Shown: piece after piece, positions 63,332 to 64,000 of the stretch
Numbering within the stretch: the stretch's first letter is position 1
Layout of the letters: each line of letters begins with the position of its first letter
Program-made: the position numbers and the translations under genes
The notes under the pieces: model-generated
The model's input: only the letters and a program-made list of their open reading frames with translations
Told to the model about the DNA's origin: nothing
The model's database searches: none
DNA from: Ligilactobacillus aviarius subsp. aviarius DSM 20655
Lineage (GTDB): Bacteria > Bacillota > Bacilli > Lactobacillales > Lactobacillaceae
Reading direction: 5' to 3'
DNA: 64,000 bases
NCBI RefSeq assembly: GCF_001436315.1
Contig: NZ_AYZA01000008.1
Location: 1-64,000 of the forward strand

Positions 63332-64000
63332 ATGACGCGTTCAAAGGTCAATATTCTTGGAATTGAATTTGATAATTTTACCCAGAAAGAATTGGTTCAC
63401 CAACTGATTGCCGATAACCAGCAACACCTTAACCGGTTTGTCGTTACGGCTAACCCTGAAATCGTTCTGGCAGCCACCCGCGATCCTAATTACCAGCAGA
63501 TCATCAACCATGCTGATTACGTTACTGCGGATGGAATTGGGATTGTGAAAGGTGCGCAGATTCTGGGCACCCCGCTTGCCGAACGGGTAACCGGCTTTGA
63601 TACCATGCAAGCATTGTTACGATCTGCTGATCAAAATCAAAAGAAAGTTTACTTTTTAGGCGGTAAGCCAGCGGTAATCACCGCATTGAAAAATGTAATT
63701 GAGGAAAAATACCCGCATTTAATCATTGCCGGAATGCATGACGGCTATTTTAATGATGAAGTCCCCATCGTTCGCGAAATTCAGCAAGCCCAACCGGATT
63801 TTGTTTTTGTTGCGTTAGGGTTTCCAAAACAAGACTTTTTCATTGCCCATCACCGGTCCGTTGCCAATTCAATTTGGATGGGCGTCGGCGGCAGTTTCGA
63901 CGTTTTGACCGGCAACGTTCAACGGGCCCCTGAATTTTGGATCAATCATCACATTGAATGGCTCTTCCGGCTGATCCAAGAACCGACCCGCTTTAAACGG
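63332..64000 (+). CDS. tagA: WecG/TagA-family N-acetylmannosaminyltransferase (C-terminus cut)
   Basis: Adds ManNAc to GlcNAc-PP-undecaprenol in the wall teichoic acid linkage unit, the step after TagO. 223 residues visible, starts MTRSKVNILGIEFDNFTQ; VVTANPEIVLAA, ADGIGIVKGA (catalytic Asp region), VFVALGFPKQDFFI, MGVGGSFDVLTGNVQRAPEFW. About 20 residues remain beyond the window. GAGGAAGATC before ATG; TATAAT at 63296-63301. Confidence 0.95.
   Translation, partial: MTRSKVNILGIEFDNFTQKELVHQLIADNQQHLNRFVVTANPEIVLAATRDPNYQQIINHADYVTADGIGIVKGAQILGTPLAERVTGFDTMQALLRSADQNQKKVYFLGGKPAVITALKNVIEEKYPHLIIAGMHDGYFNDEVPIVREIQQAQPDFVFVALGFPKQDFFIAHHRSVANSIWMGVGGSFDVLTGNVQRAPEFWINHHIEWLFRLIQEPTRFKR

Overview
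The window looks like a chromosomal core segment of a low-to-moderate GC Gram-positive of the order Lactobacillales, most likely a member of the Lactobacillaceae. Evidence for this: SecA lacks the C-terminal zinc tail; class Ib ribonucleotide reductase (nrdHEIF); peptidase C; a phenolic acid decarboxylase with its PadR regulator; an MprF lipid II-style membrane enzyme; LCP, TagO and TagA wall-polymer enzymes; and gene orders that match the Bacillus subtilis origin-proximal chromosome in several blocks. Species cannot be fixed from what I can see. There is no prophage, insertion sequence, CRISPR array or rRNA operon; almost all DNA is housekeeping.

Layout. 1-2.2 kb: start of gap (minus, cut by the window edge), tRNA-Arg(CCG), and sigma-54 rpoN (plus). 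2.2-9.5 kb: a minus-strand series glmS, secA, hpf, comFC, comFA, with yigZ divergent from comFA. 10.2-12.4 kb: a folded intergenic repeat-like element, tagO and a HAD phosphatase. 12.4-20.8 kb: a block matching B. subtilis ydi-groEL: groEL-groES under CIRCE control, a CPBP membrane protease, an ABC-F protein (ydiF), an MFS transporter, and tsaD-rimI-tsaB. 20.9-29.5 kb: a thioesterase plus the dnaX-recR-yaaL / tmk-darA-holB-yabA-rsmI block, the SRP RNA, tadA and an RsmC-like methyltransferase. 29.7-34.1 kb: the nrd operon with NrdR boxes and an unrecognised last gene. 34.1-37.9 kb: padR, padA and mprF. 38.0-51.1 kb: the rplL-rplJ / rplA-rplK / nusG-secE-rpmG / yacP-rlmB-mrnC-cysS-gltX / yacL-radA-dut block. 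51.2-53.6 kb: a mini acetyltransferase-like gene, rpiA and pepC (plus). 53.6-57.7 kb: gpmA, an NlpC/P60 hydrolase, an LCP protein with an odd glycine-threonine tail, a lone fabH and tRNA-Leu(AAG). 57.7-64 kb: sprT-tex, a small unknown gene, nadE-pncB, and the start of tagA.

How the genes work together. Cell-envelope building is spread over the window: GlmS feeds amino sugar, TagO and TagA start the wall teichoic acid linkage unit, LCP attaches the polymer, MprF changes membrane charge and the NlpC/P60 enzyme trims peptidoglycan. Translation and tRNA functions dominate elsewhere (TsaB/D, RimI, RsmI, RlmB, TadA, ribosomal proteins, GltX, CysS, HPF). pncB-nadE form a nicotinate-to-NAD pair.

The most interesting signals are regulatory or structural rather than a new enzyme system: probable NagR (dre) operators on both sides of the glmS promoter; a CIRCE copy lying between groES and a divergent CPBP protease gene; a tRNA-Leu with an A34 anticodon in the same window as tadA; paired, related leader motifs ahead of rplK and rplA; a roughly 165-bp multi-hairpin element with inverted ends between yigZ and tagO; a possible small RNA upstream of tmk; a conserved-looking unknown gene ending the nrd operon; and the low-complexity tail on the LCP protein. 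I do not see a convincing wholly new multi-gene system. All promoter and operator calls were made by eye.
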